A DNA stretch of 59,341 nucleotides from positions 1-59,341 of the forward strand of contig JADHZB010001349.1 of assembly GCA_015657535.1 (NCBI GenBank), read 5' to 3'. The stretch comes from Nephromyces sp. MM_2019 (lineage: Eukaryota; Apicomplexa; Aconoidasida; Nephromycida). Shown here one piece after another: positions 57,760-59,341 of this stretch. A program made the translations under genes and the position numbers. The notes under the pieces were generated by a model. It had not been told where the DNA came from. It worked only from the letters and a program-made list of their open reading frames with translations, and did not search any database. Each line of letters opens with the position of its first letter. Positions within the stretch are counted from its first letter, which is position 1.

Positions 57760-58784
57760 GTTCCCAACAAATTGAGTTATAACGTATCGATATCGCAAAT
57801 TGTGCAGAAATGTGGAGACTAAAGAAAAATAGCGGTTAAGGATAATCCGAATACAGAAACCTTAAAGGCATGTAATTATTTTATTTAAACAATTGTTAGA
57901 AAACGCATTAGCCGGCAACCTCCATCCAATTATAGTGAATTACAATATTTAAAACTCGAGTTAAGTTCAGTGATATATACAATATTCGAGGATAGTCTTA
58001 ATGGCGATCATGCTAGTATGCGCTACATGTAAAAAAAATAATACTAAGCATCTTACCAGGATATACAGGGAGGCTAATATCAGGCAAAGAAGCTTATGTA
58101 GGCGCTTATCATAAATATTTACTCATAAAATCGCTGAAGTTAAGTGAATTGTCTAACCTGCTAATTTTGTTTGGTCAAAACAAGTTAGCCTTTAACCAGA
58201 ATAATCAAACAGAAGACATGTAGTCGTGAGAACCCTTGAATGCTATTATTTACAAATATAATATTCAAAAGTGCGTCTTAGGGGTAGTAGAACAAACTTG
58301 ATCAGTACAAATTGTATCCAATGGTAAACAAGAAAAGAAAGAAGCACATGCTGTATACAGCTGAATTTTATTTCCTAAAAAATTCAAAGAGTTAGAACCA
58401 TGAGTAAGAAGTATCGTTCAGGTATTGAATCAAAACCGAAAACAATATTTTCATGTACAGTTTTTCTGCAACATCATATTCTTCAGTAAGAGTACTACAT
58501 ATATACTGTGAAATAATACAGCCCATCTAAAAAATTAGGACCTGCATCAGAATACTGATTTATAGTACGAAAAGGGTGATTGTAAATATTTTCGCCTGAA
58601 ATTACTAGGTTGATATTTATATGCTAGATCGGGCATAAACATCGTATTGCCGCAGCATCACACGCAGCACGGCAATAAAACATTAATTAATTTAAACGAT
58701 ATTACCAAGGGCTTGAAGTCTTCCATAAAATACATACCCCCATTCGCACGAGTTGCAAAGCTCAGCTGGCTAGAAATTGCTTAC
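57760..58784. other. A-rich stretch, no supported exon
   Basis: The plus strand is A-rich here, as in the introns of the minus-strand genes elsewhere in the window. It is probably intron or 3' flank of the minus-strand gene whose exon follows. Confidence 0.4.
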
Positions 58785-59025
58785 CAAAGCAAGCCTCTAA
58801 TGCTTTCATAAATTGCTTAGCTAGAAAGACATGGAAATATCTTCTTTTCAGGAAACCACGAAAAACACGCAGTCCCATATAGTAAAGGGGCTTTTCTGCA
58901 TTCGTGCAGGTAGGCATAGAAAAGAGTATGCTCTTGTTATACGGAGCGTCAATAACTAAAACAAAACCCCGGGGAAGAGGGCTGGCATTACAAAGTACCA
59001 AATCTTTTTGCCCATCCCTCAAAAT
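58785..59025 (-). CDS. probable internal exon of an unidentified gene
   Basis: An 80-codon open exon (plus one base) bounded by an acceptor ...GGGGCTTTAG and a strong donor TTTG|GTAAGC on the minus strand. Its translation (e.g. LPRGFVLVIDAPYNKSILFS, FLKRRYFHVFLAKQFMKALE) looks like protein but I do not recognise the family. The rest of the gene should lie beyond the right edge, with further exons possibly to the left in the A-rich stretch. It could be a chance frame. Confidence 0.35.
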
Positions 59026-59297
59026 CTAAAGCCCCATCGGAGCTAGAAGGGTGTACCTAAAAGCATCAATAAGCAAAAATGTGAGTTTGCTGCGAAAGTA
59101 ACTACGGCATTCTGTACTGCAGCGATAACGACATTTGGTGGTTGATTCTTAAGCTGGAATCATAGAGAGAAACTCACGTTAAATTATCGCAAAGACTAAA
59201 CAAAGGGACAGCAATAATTTTAATAGAAAACATAGTCAACTTTACAAAAAAAAACTCTCATTTAAATAAACTTAACACACACACAAGTTAAATTAAT

Positions 59298-59298
<1 letters not shown>

Positions 59299-59341
<43 letters not shown>
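59299..59341. repeat. (CA)n microsatellite at the right edge
   Basis: An uninterrupted CA run of 43 bases reaches the end of the window, with a shorter CA run just before it at about 59275-59285. Confidence 0.97.

Overview
The window looks like nuclear DNA of an intron-rich, AT-rich apicomplexan or close relative. The evidence is GT-AG spliced genes with up to ten exons, long U-rich introns, a tryptophanyl-tRNA synthetase whose N-terminus reads as a bipartite (signal peptide plus transit peptide) apicoplast leader, a secreted protein with calcium-binding EGF domains, and a three-finger CCCH protein. No bacterial operon structure, tRNA, rRNA, CRISPR array or transposase was found. I did not fix the genus. 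Intron density argues against Plasmodium or piroplasms and fits a coccidian-like or early-branching haematozoan lineage. Both window ends fall in CA repeats, which suggests assembly breaks.

Layout: 88-3851 (+) five-exon gene of unknown function, probably truncated at the left edge. 5936-10795 (-) large secreted protein of unknown family, with a signal peptide at one end and a hydrophobic GPI-like tail at the other. 10827-11436 (+) weak candidate small gene starting about 30 bases from it. 11437-15320 no gene found. 15321-17693 (-) SNU13/15.5K (L7Ae family), three exons. 17694-22272 no gene found. 22273-27283 (-) beta-hydroxyacid dehydrogenase of the 3-hydroxyisobutyrate dehydrogenase-like type, ten exons. 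27284-31478 no gene found. 31479-38508 (+) probable apicoplast TrpRS, nine exons. 38509-42919 intergenic with a GC-rich island. 42920-48409 (+) three-finger CCCH protein, 907 residues. 48410-50442 3' flank. 50443-53277 (-) secreted cbEGF protein. 53278-55796 divergent intergenic region with a 26-bp perfect palindrome. 55797-57759 (+) lysine-rich coiled-coil protein. 58785-59025 (-) one probable exon of a gene running off the right edge.

I built the TrpRS, dehydrogenase, SNU13 and CCCH models by hand, checking GT-AG sites and reading phase at every junction. Each closes into a single frame of the length expected for its family (the CCCH protein has no family length to compare). The unknown genes are less certain, mainly the 3' exons of the 5936-10795 gene and the middle of the 55797-57759 gene. 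The genes do not form a pathway. They are an ordinary mix of housekeeping genes (splicing/snoRNP, organellar translation, metabolism, mRNA regulation) and secreted lineage-specific proteins. The secreted proteins of unknown family and the palindrome between divergent genes are the least explained parts.
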